NCBI RefSeq assembly: GCF_030272615.1
Contig: NC_081405.1
Span: forward strand, 607,463,677-607,527,676
Origin: Cryptomeria japonica
Taxonomy: Eukaryota > Streptophyta > Pinopsida > Cupressales > Cupressaceae
Length of the DNA: 64,000 nucleotides
Reading direction: 5' to 3'
Positions 11,096-22,189 of this stretch are shown here, piece after piece. Position numbers and translations under genes: made by a program. The notes beneath the pieces were generated by a model. It saw only the letters and a program-made list of their open reading frames with translations. It was not told the origin of the DNA and ran no database searches. The first letter of the stretch is position 1, and each line of letters starts with the position of its first letter.

Positions 11096-12286
11096 TGTTA
11101 AGTGGGTGAAAAGTTAGGGTTTCCACCACAAGAAGAATGAAAATCGCTAATTTTTAGTTATGAACCAATTACATTCAAAAGAGGGTTCAGATATAATAGA
11201 TTTAGTCACAAATCGAAAAGGATAAGGATTAAAAATATTGATTGGATTCAAAGAATGAATTTGTTTGCCCTCTTTTGTAAGCTGAATTGCTGAAATTAGG
11301 GTGAAGTGCTGAAAATGAAGGTAAAAATATAGAAGTAGTGATCTATAGTCATCGGATTGAGGCATGCACCTAGATTTAAGAAATATAAGCAAATTTAGAT
11401 GTGGTCCCTCAAAGAGCTCCAAAAATTTCAGGATCATGGTGAAATTCACCCTTGTCCTTTGAAATTTTTCCACACCAAAGGGGGATTGATTCATCTTTGT
11501 AAATGATGTCGATTTTGAAGATCACATCTCTGTACTTGTTTTCTATACAGAAAGAAAGGGAAATAGGTTGCGAATAGGAGTTTGCCTACGTCAAACCTCG
11601 GTTGAGGAATCAACCTTGATTGAAATGTTGCAAATACTAAAATAAATAATCAAGGTATATACCTCAGATCTTCAATGACTAAAAATAATATTTTGCTTCT
11701 TGAATGTAATCACATATGATGTATGAAATTTTATGAACATGACAAAACCCTAATCACACACACATGCTTGCACATGAAAGATGTAATGTCGCTTCATAAT
11801 TGATGAATGAAGAATAAAGCTTTGAAGACCTCTAGAAGTGTTTGATGATGAATGCTTCAATGCTTGAATGCCTTGTGATTATAATTTCACCCTTCTATTC
11901 TTGTATCTATATATGTGTCTCAAAATGATAAGGGAAAGCCTCTTTATATACTTGCTCATAAAAAACCATTAATTTTTTACCTAGGCCGACATAGGGCTAG
12001 GTTTCTTGCGCAAATTTGAAAATGCCCAAAGGGTTCAAAGGGGGCGAAAATAAGGAGGACCAAGGTGTGGTTCCCTGATCCTAATGAGGACCAAGGTGCC
12101 ACGCCTTGGTCCTAACCCATTTTAGGGCTAGTACAAAGTGGCCATGTGGTGTATGAATTGAAAGTAAGGCCATATTTGCATGATGTAAGCATAATCAGGT
12201 CTTACTTAAGTATTGGGGGATGAACACTAAGGTGAGGGCCCAAAATGTAGACTAAATTGTAAGGGAGTACAATTTAGGATGCTACA
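11096..12286 (-). repeat. Right (5') LTR of the Gypsy-like element
   Basis: About 1.19 kb from TGTTAAGTGG to GGATGCTACA; on the minus strand it begins TGTAGCATCC, a TG...CA type end. It contains GC-richer promoter-like sequence at 11990-12130. The base run just inside it is not a tRNA-Met type primer-binding site, unlike the other LTR elements in this window. Confidence 0.65.
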
Positions 12287-12630
12287 AAATCTTAATATAC
12301 ATGATAATCATATTCAGTACATTAACTCCATCATATCTTTCTATGTTGGATCCCAATAGAACAAATAAAATATATAATCCTTATTTAAAAAATATTGATA
12401 AATCCAAATAGATCTTAATACACATGATAATCATAATCAGTACATAACCTCCATCATATCTATCTATGTTGAATCTCAATACAACTAACACATATAATCC
12501 TTTTGCTCATTAGCACTTGAGTTAAAAATCAAAAGAACAGTAAGATGCTGACGGAATTACTGCTGAAGAAGGATATTGTAGCCTTAGGTAATGATATATA
12601 GTCCACCTTTCATAGTTGATGGGTTCCAAC
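12287..12630. repeat. R1 right end and start of TIR-locus segment, with a local duplication
   Basis: Continues repeat R1 after the Gypsy-like insertion. The stretch 'cttaatatacatgataatca' (12291) recurs at 12413 as 'cttaatacacatgataatca', a duplication of about 122 bp that is single in the other copies. Confidence 0.65.
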
Positions 12631-12980
12631 AAACTCCCCATAACAAAATTAAACTGTTTGGACATTCTTAGAGGTCTTATTCAAATTGCTAAGAGCACTG
12701 ATCAAGATCCTAAAGAGTAGATGCCGTGTGAATTGTATGAATCAATGTCACAAGATGTCAATGTCATCCATCCTAAGCACATCCGTTGCTCAAGGAAATT
12801 TCAGCCACATAATATAACAGAGAAATTTAGTGTACCTATTGCTGAGGAAATTAAGCCGTGGGCTCATAAAATAAGGCGGAGAACGTCATTTGATGAAACT
12901 TATTTCTTCCCCAACTTCTACGTTGTTTCCATTACTAATTCTACAATTTCATCGTATATCTATATGAACCTGGACTAATA
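12631..12980 (+). other. Conserved open frame opposite the TIR exon, copy 2
   Basis: Paralogue of the frame at 2254-2600. The open part 12721-12978 (85 codons) reads 'MPCELYESMSQDVNVIHPKH' and continues through 'EEIKPWAHKIRRRTSFDET'. It lies 3' of the TIR gene on the opposite strand. Frame and length are kept between copies, but one internal stop (12718) breaks the upstream part. Unknown function; possibly not a gene. Confidence 0.35.
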
Positions 12981-13033
12981 TTTGCTCTAGGAATTTGAGC
13001 GATTTCTTATGATCGAATTACAGGACTGTTGCG

Positions 13034-13986
13034 TCAATTACCTTTGTCTTTCTGCTTCGGCTGAGATTTCCTTCTCTCAATAAGCTCTGCGACACTAGAC
13101 GCAATTTGCTCCAGCAGCTCTCCTTGATCTCTACGATGCACACAATAAATCTCTTATTCAATTTGATATGCACAATATTAATTAGAAAACTTAAAATTTA
13201 AAATGAACAACTAATCTCGTAACCTAATAGCATGCGCTACAGATATAATGTTTTAAAATCCACAGCAGACTATGAAATTAGCAAATTTCTCTCCTCCAAT
13301 TTGAGGTATCAAAAGAAATTGATGGCAAAATGGTACATGCTCTTTTCATAGACTTTAGATTACAACGAATCTTTATTTACTCATTACATCTAAGTGAAAG
13401 CATGAATTTCGTTAACTGAAAAGAAACAAAGCAATAAATAGTTATACCCTCTAAAAATATAGCCCTTGATATATGAAACCTCATGAAGTGCTTTCCTCCA
13501 CTCATCAACTGTATCGACCTCAAATTTCCCAGAGTGCTTATGCTTTTGAACGGCTGGAGCATACACACTATTTTTGTCTTTCATTCGGAGCTCCGAAGGC
13601 TCAACTCCACAAAATACAGGTATGATGGGAGCCCCAGTTTTGAGGATCAGATTCAGCTCCTTCAAACACGAAGTCGACTCTACATAATTCGCAGACATAA
13701 TGACAATATGTAGAGATGCGGAGTAAATAGCGTCCTCTATTGACTGAGGTATGCTGTTCCCAAGTTGGATTGATTTTTTGTCAAAGAAGACCTTCAATCC
13801 CTTATTCTCAAGATTATGAAAGATTAGGCTTGCTACGGTTTTCTTCACATCTGCACCTCGATGGTTAAGGAATACGTCATAGTATGGTGCAGCGAGGAAA
13901 AGAGATTCGGGGTTATTGTAAGCATGCTCATCATTTTCCATGGTAACAGGGCAGGTGAGAGCAAGGCAAAGAGACGGGCAAAACAT
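13034..13986 (-). CDS. TIR-domain protein, short TIR-only gene (two exons)
   Basis: TIR domains of plant immune receptors are NAD-cleaving signalling modules in the cytosol. Exon 1 (13448-13986) holds an uninterrupted TIR domain: 'YYDVFLNHRGADVKKT' (residues 35-50 from the first ATG), 'GLKVFFDKKSIQLGNSIPQ' (63-81), 'SCLKELNLIL' with candidate catalytic Glu110, 'GAPIIPVFCGVEPSELR' (118-134) and 'EWRKALHEVSYIKGYIFRG' (162-180). A GT donor lies at 13447-13446 and an AG acceptor at 13132-13131; joining them keeps the frame (GG|A) and gives 'G-DQGELLEQIASSVAELIER', the wording that follows TIR in conifer TNLs. A TGA at 13034-13036 ends the frame after 31 exon-2 codons; a donor at 13041 is an alternative. 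No NB-ARC or LRR follows. The TATA box at 14013 makes the second ATG (13941) the likelier start, giving 196 residues. It could be a real TIR-only gene or a truncated TNL. Confidence 0.8.
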
Positions 13987-14012
13987 TATTTGAAGAAGGC
14001 ACAGAAGAATGG

Positions 14013-14019
14013 TTATATA
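14013..14019 (-). promoter_or_regulatory. TATA box of the TIR gene
   Basis: The minus strand reads CTATATAACC here. A start about 30 bases downstream would fall near 13985, on or after the first ATG (13986). This favours initiation at the ATG at 13941. Confidence 0.55.
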
Positions 14020-14617
14020 GACCAGGGATTATGACTCTAGAGGCTTGTACGGGTACAATGTGAATAGAACAAGGGCCTTATACAGCCAAAATTTGACTTT
14101 TGAAAATTTGATTGCTATACAATGTATTTTGTCTCGAAGTCAAACACATATTTCAGGTTTTTGTTACTTTATTTTATAATGTTTTGATTTAGGGTTTTCT
14201 TTTAATTTCATAAGGCTTTTTATTGCTTCATTTTAAGTTCTTTATTCTCGTATCACCCTTTAATTTATATATTTAATTATTTTGATCTACTATCATATCT
14301 TCTTTTTTTAAATTATTCTATGTCTATAATAAAAATTCTACACTATCAAATCTAGAATGTTTACCAAATTCGATATAAATATACTACCATACTATCATTA
14401 CTTTCTTATGGCATCTCAATTTTTTTCCTTAATTAAGATCAAAATATTCCTGCCGAAGGTTAGAAGATGCCAATTTCAAATGGCTTGATCTGTTGGAGAA
14501 TCAAATCTTGGGTGGATTAATGTAGAGCTAAAGTTAAAGTAGGACTGCAGGATTGTGAAAGGGAAGTTCACCCACTCCGATGTTGATTTCCTTGGCTTTT
14601 AGACATCTTCTTCCAAT

Positions 14618-15319
14618 TGTTGAAAACACCTATTATAGACTTATGCGACAGTCATCGAGTAGTGCACCTGTAGGGGAGAGTGGAGAAAAGGAATGATTTC
14701 TACCGGGACCGAGATTCCAACGACCAGCATCAACTCGACATACATGCACGTTTAGTTATGAGGACTTCCACTTGCGGCAGGACTCCTAGCTCTTCAGATT
14801 TGTTGAAAACGCCTATTATAGACTTATGTGCCAGTCGTCGAGTAGAGTACCCGTAGGGGAGAGTGGAGAAAATGGTTGCTACCGAGATTCCAATGACCAA
14901 CATCAACTCGACATACATGCATGTTTAATTATGAGGACTTCCACTTGCGGCAGGACTCCTAGCTCTTCAGATTTGTTGAAAACGCCTATTATAGACTTAT
15001 GTGCCAATCGTCGAGTAGAGTACCCGTAGGGGAGAGTGGAGAAAATGGTTGCTACCAAAATTCCAACGACCAGCATCAACTCGACATACATGCACGTTTA
15101 ATTATGAGGACTTCCACTTGCGACAGGACTCCTAGCTCTTTAGATTTGTTGAAAACGCCTATTATAGACTTATGTGCCAGTCGTCGAGTAGAGTACCTGT
15201 AGGGGAGAGTGGAGAAAATGGTTGCTACCGAGATTCGAACGACCAACATCAACTCGACATACATGCACATTTAATTATGAGGACCTCCACTTGCGGTAGG
15301 ACTCCTAGCTCTTCAGATT
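14618..15319. repeat. Tandem repeat, four units (183 + 3 x 173 bp), upstream of the TIR gene
   Basis: Units begin at 'tgttgaaaac' at 14618, 14801, 14974 and 15147, and the next partial start is at 15320. Units 2-4 are exactly 173 bp; unit 1 has about 10 extra bases near 14690. Each holds 'gtcgtcgagtagagtac', 'aactcgacatacatgca' and 'ggactcctagctcttcag'. Since 173 is not a multiple of three, the open frames in each unit are incidental. The array starts about 0.6 kb upstream of the TIR start. A related single, partial unit lies at 41540-41600. Confidence 0.95.
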
Positions 15320-15989
15320 TGTTGTAGTAGGACTCCACGTGTAATTATAGAGGTTGTAGCCTCTGCAATTCATGCATTACATGCATCATATTCAACTTAC
15401 TACATGGACAACATACTTTATTTGTAAGAAAAATAATAAAAACTATTTATCAAACTATTTTTTTACAATAAAGATTATTCGCATAAAGAAACAAACAGTC
15501 CTAAATATTTAATTGGAGGTGGGTTTCTTACGCAGCGAGTTTATTAGTGGAACTCCCACTAAGCCTCTATAATGATGGAACTTCATGTTTCAACGGTGGA
15601 ACTAACAGTTTAGAATCAGTTTCCAACATACCCTCCTTGATGCTGAGACTCACAATTTTATCTTGAACTTTTGAAAAACTGAATCTTTGCAACCCCATGT
15701 GGCCTTAAAAGATAACTTGATGTGGCAAAGTCCAAACTCTTGCAACTCAGTGTGCAACATCAATCATAACAAGAAGTCATCAACTACTTATAACATAATC
15801 CAAAAACAATTTATAACCTTGATTAACAACTTATTGATAACTTAACTAAATCACCATCAATCCTTAGCTTAAAAGTGAACCATTTAATACAAATTGTGTG
15901 GTATGATTAATGACCATTTTGAATACAAATTGTGTGATTTTTTATTGCAAAAATCTTGCACACAATCAAATCCAGAAACTGCACTCTTG
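15320..15989. other. No recognisable feature
   Basis: AT-rich DNA with no supported frame on either strand, RNA gene or repeat match inside the window. Confidence 0.6.
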
Positions 15990-16900
15990 CTTATATGATG
16001 GATTATGGAAATCTCTTCGAACTTCTTTCTTTTGACCAATTTCTTTTATTGGATTTGCCACTGCACTTCACTCTAGGATTCAAATATATATATATATTTT
16101 ACTGTTATTTATTCATCAACATTTGAAATTTGATTTTGATCTTTTTCTTTGTTAGATGTTTTTTTTCATTTGTTCCAATTTATGATTCAAGGATTTAGGA
16201 ATAATGGTTTAGTTTTTCCATGGAAGGAGTTATATTAGAAACCTTATTGTAAGGATACACATAGCCCCTAATTTAATGCTTTCATTAAATGGAGCTACCT
16301 TCAATATTGGTAAGCTATCATTAACATCATTATATTTCTTGATTGATGGATAAAAAGGAACTTGATTTCTATGATTCATACAAAATTGTTACAGTTCATA
16401 AGTACCTTGCTCATGTAGGCCTAATCTTTTTCTTTTATATTCTATGATTTTATATATTTCATTTGTAATGGGGTATTTATCATTTTTTAATCAGGATATA
16501 ATATCATTTTTGTGTAGTTAAAAATGATCAATGTTTGGTATCTTAACTTCTACAAAAAGTTTACTTTGACAAAAGTGGATGATCTTAGTTGATAGGATAT
16601 TGGGGCTTTCCCCTTCTTAATTCTTGTTGTTGATTGATCACTTTTAGTGATGATGTGATCCATGGTATAGTCTTTATTAACATGTTTTATATCATCCCTA
16701 TCATTTATTTGATCATCTTTGTATCCAAAAAGGAAAGTGTCTTATATTGGGATATGAAGGTTGTTGGGGTATGATATGATTAGGTTCCAATAGGTCTCTT
16801 ATCCATGTTATAATTAGTATCTTATTTTAGGACATTATTGATGTCCACTTTACTTTAGAAGGTTGCAATTTATTCTTCAATACTTCCAACACTTTATCTA
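15990..16900. repeat. Dispersed repeat R1, partial copy E
   Basis: Shares 'ccactgcacttcactctagg' (16059) with 48306, 'tgctttcattaaatggagc' (16278) and 'ccttcaatattgg' with 32070, and 'gtaggcctaatcttt' with 32200. 16560-16680 matches 50440-50560. Noncoding and diverged. Confidence 0.65.
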
Positions 16901-17769
16901 ATTTAATAATCTTCTTAAAGGAGAAATTACAAAGGCTCTCCACCACAAATTATATATGATATTTCAAATAGGATATAGGATATATAATTTTCTCTACCAT
17001 ATATATTATAGGAGACAAACTGATGCCTTGTAATGCCACTTGGTCCTGTTGTCTATCCTTTAGTAGTTGTTTTATTTGCAACTCTGATAAGACAATGTTG
17101 TCTTCAAGAAAGGGAGAGGGGAGTCTCAATTAGACTAGTTGTTCCATGCATACTCTCATCAACTTTATTGTGTGATTCAAGGTTTTTATACTTTTCTTTT
17201 CAATGTGATTTTTTTACAGCTTAAGAACTCAATAAACTTACCAGCTACTTGTCTCCTATTACCCACTCCTACTACATGTAGATCATCCTTGGTTGTGATG
17301 CATAGCTTCTGCACTAGCAATTGAGCATCTACAACATATGACATAACAAATGTGAGTATTTGTTCTATGATACTACTCACCTCCATACTTAAATTTTGTG
17401 AATCTGTGATGAATCTTAGCTTGGCCTTCAGATGAGTGGCAATGTCTTTAATTATCTCCTAGTGTGAAAAATATAATTATTAGACCATGGGGATAATATT
17501 ATTTTGTAAAGAGTAGTAGGATAATTCATCCTTTTGTTGCTAGAGTTGTTGTTCCTTGGCTTGAATTTCATGCTTAAGTTGATGTTGTATGCCTTTGGAG
17601 TTTCGGAAAATTTATAGTATTTCATATAGTTTTGTTGGGTGTTGTGGTATTGTCATTGATGTCAACCCTCAGTGTTGTGGATATTTAGGTGATTAATGTC
17701 TCTTATGGAGTTATTTTATTATCATTGATGTGTTGTCATTAATATAAAATATGTATGTGTGCTAAGGAG
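16901..17769. other. No recognisable feature
   Basis: Short open frames (for example 17033-17224 and 17186-17386) overlap each other on both strands and carry no motif. I see no supported gene. Confidence 0.5.
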
Positions 17770-18746
17770 ATGGTTTAGATGGTTGATGGAGGCCTACCAG
17801 GATAACCATACCCAGCTATGTGATGACACTCTTACCTTATGTTCACTAGTGTGCAATTTTTTGTTGATTTTTCTTGTAACATTATTGTGGGAGTCATATC
17901 TGTTGTTTATGTTTATTGTGAGTACCTGATATTTATGTTAGATGATGTGACACTCATGATGAATTGTGAGGATTTAGTTTCATTGGTGCTCCAATTGTTC
18001 TCTTGTATTTACTCCATATCATGTTTCGAATGAATCCTCTTTCTTTTTCTTGGATCATTCATGTATCTCTTGGTCCCTATTTGGTCATATGTATTATTTT
18101 CTTTTGTATGCCTTGATGGAAGGATGTAATTGATATGAACCTTATGTATTTTTAACCTATTATTTATTAGAAGGTTCTTGCATTTGAAGCAGACCCGAAG
18201 ATGTAGCCCATTAGGGGTGAACTTCGATATCAATTTTGGTGTTGTATGGTGTATGTGTTCATTTGGTTCCTTTTTATTTTGCATGTATGAATGGCATTAT
18301 GGTTAAAATGTATAATGTAATATATGTGATATTAATCTTAATTGTATGTATGAGGTTATTAATTAAATGCAATAATATGGATTATGATGGATGCAACTTA
18401 GTGATGTAATGTAGCTAATGTCAGATGTATATATTCAATCATGCGAGTTAAATCTCTTATGAAATTTAATTTTTGTCCTTGTGGTAATCATTTTATCATG
18501 AGTAGGTTTAATCATTCTCATTGTTATTTGGATTAACAAACCTTAATGTGACTTGGATTAATCAAGTAATCTTCATTGGAAACCCTTTAGTTGTTTAAGT
18601 TAAGTCTTCTGCTTGTGCAAATGTTATTGCAATATTTAATTTAATGCATCTTTAAGTTATTTAATGTTTAAAAAAAAATTATTTGTACTGTTTTCAAGAG
18701 TTTTAGTTGAATCCTTTAGGGTTTCTTGGCGGGGCATTACACATTG
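17770..18746 (-). repeat. Lone LTR, same family as the LTR at the window's right end
   Basis: Read on the minus strand, the right end starts TGTAATGCCCCGCCAAGAAA, matching TGTAATTCCCCGCCAAGAAA at 63296. Further shared points: 'tcaggtactcacaat' (minus of 17917-17931 and 63862-63876), and 'tgttcactagtgtg' / 'tgttccctagtgtg'. No second copy flanks it here, so it is a solo LTR or the end of a mostly deleted element. The left boundary is uncertain by tens of bases. Confidence 0.6.
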
Positions 18747-18879
18747 CCGAAGAATTGAAAGAAGATGAGGTTGTCAAAAAGGCATTCTGATCTCCTCCTA
18801 AAACTTGCAATTATAAAGTATCTAGTATAGAAGAAGGTAAATAATTGGATAATTATCTAATTGACAATTATATGGTTCT

Positions 18880-20077
18880 CTAACTATGTTTGAGATGAAA
18901 TAAATGAACAAAGATGCTCCTAAGATTGAAACAACATTCAAAGTCATTAAAAAGGTAGACTATGATGTTGTTAATCAACATGATGACTTTGATGAAATTG
19001 AGGAAAACTTTGTGAGAATATTAAAAAAAGGCACTAGCAAGTATAAAACCTTACAAATATTTTGATTATGGAGAATTGGTAATTTTGTATCCAAGGGTAT
19101 CTTTAGAGAATAAGTAGATACAAACAAAAGAGCCAAGTTTAAAAGAAGTTTGTATTCCAAGGAAAATAATTGTTCCTCAAAATATGTGGATTAAGATGAT
19201 TAAAATGATGTAAACCTATGATGGCCTTGAAAGTTGGTGACAAAAAGGATGATGTTGGAAAATGTAAGAGTTTTGGTACCTTGCACACTTACAAAAACAA
19301 TGCAAAGTCAATGATTGTGTCAAATGCCTTTCATACAAAATAAGAGTAAATTTTTTTTGTCATTGACAATGGGCACTCTCATCATATGAATAATGATAAA
19401 GGGAAGTTCATTGGTCTTAATATATAGAATGGTGGATTAGTTAAGTTTGGTGCCAAAGGCTGTAGTTAAATTTGTGGAAAAGGTACCATAAAAATTGATG
19501 GAAAAGAATAAGTTAAAGGATGTTCTTTATGCGAAAGGAATGAAACATAATCTTCTCAGTGTTAGTTAGATAAGAATAGTAGAGGGTAAAATATTATATT
19601 TAATAACAAGAGTTGTGAAATCAATAAATGAAATACTAGTAAATCAATTGTAGAAGAAACTAGGATTGATAGGAAAGTTTTCCATCTAAAGCAGACAAAT
19701 TGAAGTTGTTTGATGGATGAAACCATTGAATATTGGTCATATAAAAAGAGTATTGATCACATGACTTATGATAATATGGTTAAGATCAACTCATACAATA
19801 AGGGATATGAAAACACAATCAAGCCTACAAATACCCTACGCAAGGAACATGAAACTGGAAAGAAAACTACAACAAGTTTCATGAACAAAGAACATTTTAC
19901 TAACAAACCTTTGGAGTTGATACACATTGACCTATGTCAACCTACTAGAACAAAAGGAATCAATGATGAAAGGTAGTTTATTTTTCTTATTGATGATTAT
20001 TTTATAATGATTTGGGTTAAATTTTTGAGAGATAAATTAAAAGATCTATATAATTTTAAAACTTTTAAAACTATGGT
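18880..20077 (+). pseudogene. Copia retrotransposon, 5' part: gag end, protease, integrase start
   Basis: Order of recognisable blocks: a decayed zinc knuckle ('YFDYGELVIL', about 19060); the aspartic-protease region near 19345-19410 ('VIDNGHSHHMNNDKGKF', where active enzymes have D-S/T-G); 'DVLYAKGMKHNLLSVS' near 19515-19565; the GAG-pre-integrase and integrase core at 19710-20070 with 'HMTYDNMVK', 'KPLELIHIDLCQPTRTKGI' (first catalytic Asp) and 'FLIDDYFIMIWVKFL'. Many stops and frameshifts. The frame is cut at about 20077 by a minus-strand LINE and resumes at 23448. Confidence 0.85.
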
Positions 20078-20266
20078 TTCTGAATAATGGAAAACAGGTT
20101 TTGATGGGTCCCTAAAACCCATTACAACCAAAAGATAAAAAGATATACATTAAAGTGCAACAAAACACAAAAGACATCAACCAAGAAAAGGATAGCTCAC
20201 AAGCAAAAAAGTTGGCAAACTAGAGACAACTAATAAAAAATAGGACCGACAGAGAAAGAGCCTAGG

Positions 20267-21930
20267 TTAGGTTAAGTTCTGAAGCATCTTAGCAGCTTCT
20301 AGCTCCAGTTGTTCCATATTATCAGCCTCCCGCTTGATATCATCAATTCCGTTGCTTTGTCTTTGCATCTTTCTGGTGCTCGCATGTGTTCTTCTTCCCA
20401 ACCCTATCTCCTTATCATCATGGGTATCTTCCTTCACATCAATGATTCCCATAGAGGCCTTATACCCATGGTCATTCTCAAGCTTATAGATAAGAGCCTT
20501 CATACTAGCAGAGGTGGCCTTAAGGATCTTATGACTTTTCTCACCAATCTTCTTGAGCGTGCTCTCAACTCCTTTAGGTCTTTTTTTTAGTAGTCCTTGC
20601 TCTATTCTCCAAGATTTGGAAGCTAGTCTGATGAGAATTAATAATCTCCTTAGCATTAATAATAGCTTTGGTAAGATCAATGAGATATTCAGGGAGGGAG
20701 TTAAATTTACCTGAGCCAATAGCTTCTAAGGTCTGAATTTTTTTGGCTTCTTGAGCTTGCTTGGTTTTTATGCTAGTTCTAAATTCACCAGCAGGTTCTA
20801 AATTCACCTCAAGACCCACCTCCCTGACATTAGAGCTCTAAGATTCTTTCATGGTCCTGTCCTCCCCAACCAGACCCTTATCCTTAGAACTAGTCATGAG
20901 AGGTGACCGATTCTTGGTTCCCAAATTCTCATTTTTGGGAGTTTTCCTTTTCTTCTTCTGGCTCAAGAGGATTTGGACCTCCTCACTTTCAGTATCCATG
21001 TCATCATCCATCTCATTTTCCTCCTCATACCAACTATCATCATCCTACCCCTTATGCTTCCTTTTGGCTGACCCTTTGTTCTATAGCTCATGCCCTATTT
21101 TTCTTTTTCTCTTTCTTGACCCAACAATTTAGGAATCGTCCTCTGCCTCAGCTTCTATATCATATCTATCACCATCGTCATCATCAGAGTCATCCAAATC
21201 CTCTTCCGACTCAAAAACCTTAGCAATGTTCAGATGGACTGTAGTATTGTTAATTTGATTATACAAAATCACCATCATACCCTCATGCATAGTTGGATTA
21301 GTATTGGGGTTGGAAATTGCATCCTTTATCCCAACATTTAGGACACATAAAAGATAGAATGGAGTGAAAAGGTTCTCTTTGTACTAAAAATGGTTAAGAA
21401 TTACAAAATGATAGCTTTAAACCCTAGTAAATCTACCATATAAAGTGATAAATTATATAACAGAAAGAAAAACCCTTCACCAATTAACTTAATTACCTTT
21501 GCCAGGTAGTAAGTATGGCTTCCCTTCACCAATATGGCTTTCTCCTCATCATCCTTAGGAAATTTCTTCATAGTCGCATCTGAAATCTTCATATCCCTAT
21601 AAAACTTGATGCTGTCCATTCGAAGACCTGTAGCCTCAATGATAATAGTTTTAGTCACCTTGACATTCCTGCTGCTAATGGTCAATGTACCTTTATCCCA
21701 ACCCTTTTAAATTTTTTTTGTAATTTTGGGCCGTTTCTCTTACATTCTCTCCATGAAATCAGTCATCTTGGCAGCTTGAAGTACCGTCCAGACTTGAGGA
21801 TGGTTCCTCCATTTATCAATAGTGGTAGCCTTCGTTCTCTTGCGATTTCCACCCATATTGTTATTGATGTCTATCAACTGTAAATTCTTGAAAATACCTT
21901 TGTTAGCTATGAACTTTCTATGAGAAACTA
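20267..21930 (-). pseudogene. LINE: extra ORF downstream of RNase H (ORF3)
   Basis: Uncharacterised frame series on the minus strand between RNase H and the 3' UTR. Blocks: 'MGGNRKRTKATTIDKWRNHP' (from about 21857); 'LTISSRNVKVTKTIIIEATG' followed by 'LRMDSIKFYRDMKISD' (21590-21690); 'NPTMHEGMMVILYNQ' near 21250-21290; an acidic tract of D/E (21150-21220); a Lys/Arg nuclear-type tract (20940-20960); and coiled-coil-like helices ending 'MEQLELEAAKMLQNLT' (20267-20320). Part of it is homologous to the ORF in the 51.8-53.1 kb copy. Several frameshifts are present. I know no named function. Confidence 0.6.
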
Positions 21931-22189
21931 CTAGAAGCCTATGGAAAGTTCTAATGTTTCCACTTGATAGGGAAAAAATCACCCATAAAGCATGTGAAGT
22001 GATCTTGCAATTATTACTGTACCTCCTTCTCGACTGCATACAAAACTGACTCTTGCTACCATGACCTCCCCTATCATCTTGGGAAATGATTTAAAATCTA
22101 GGCTTGCTTACCATGTAATCTTTCATAAGTTAAGATGCCACGTGCCACATGAGGGAGCTCCCCCTTGCTATTCCAGATCTTTATTTGCT

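Larger units (their letters stand above)
4702..12286 (-). mobile_element. Gypsy-like LTR retrotransposon, decayed, host of nested insertions
   Basis: Bounded by direct-repeat ends: 'TGTAAAGTGGGTG' at 4702 and 'TGTTAAGTGGGTG' at 11096. The right LTR ends in 'GGATGCTACA' at 12286, that is TGTAGCATCC read on the minus strand. The gag relic lies on the minus strand next to the right LTR, so that is the 5' LTR. The flanks 'AGATT' (4697-4701) and 'AAATC' (12287-12291) fit a mutated 5-bp duplication of AGATC, the sequence at the matching point of the paralogous repeat near 12410. No protease, RT or integrase is visible; the 3' half is purine-rich noncoding DNA interrupted by the short LTR element at 5994-8678. 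Confidence 0.7.

Noticed and set aside
14730-15270. Repeated 60-67-codon frames
   Set aside because: They recur with the 173-bp tandem unit; the period is not a multiple of three and no motif is present.
14618-15319. CRISPR-like array
   Set aside because: Units are head-to-tail without spacers, and this is plant nuclear DNA.
20309-21223. Plus-strand frames with Ser/Pro-rich protein
   Set aside because: They are antisense to the LINE extra ORF, whose minus-strand reading is supported by a second copy.
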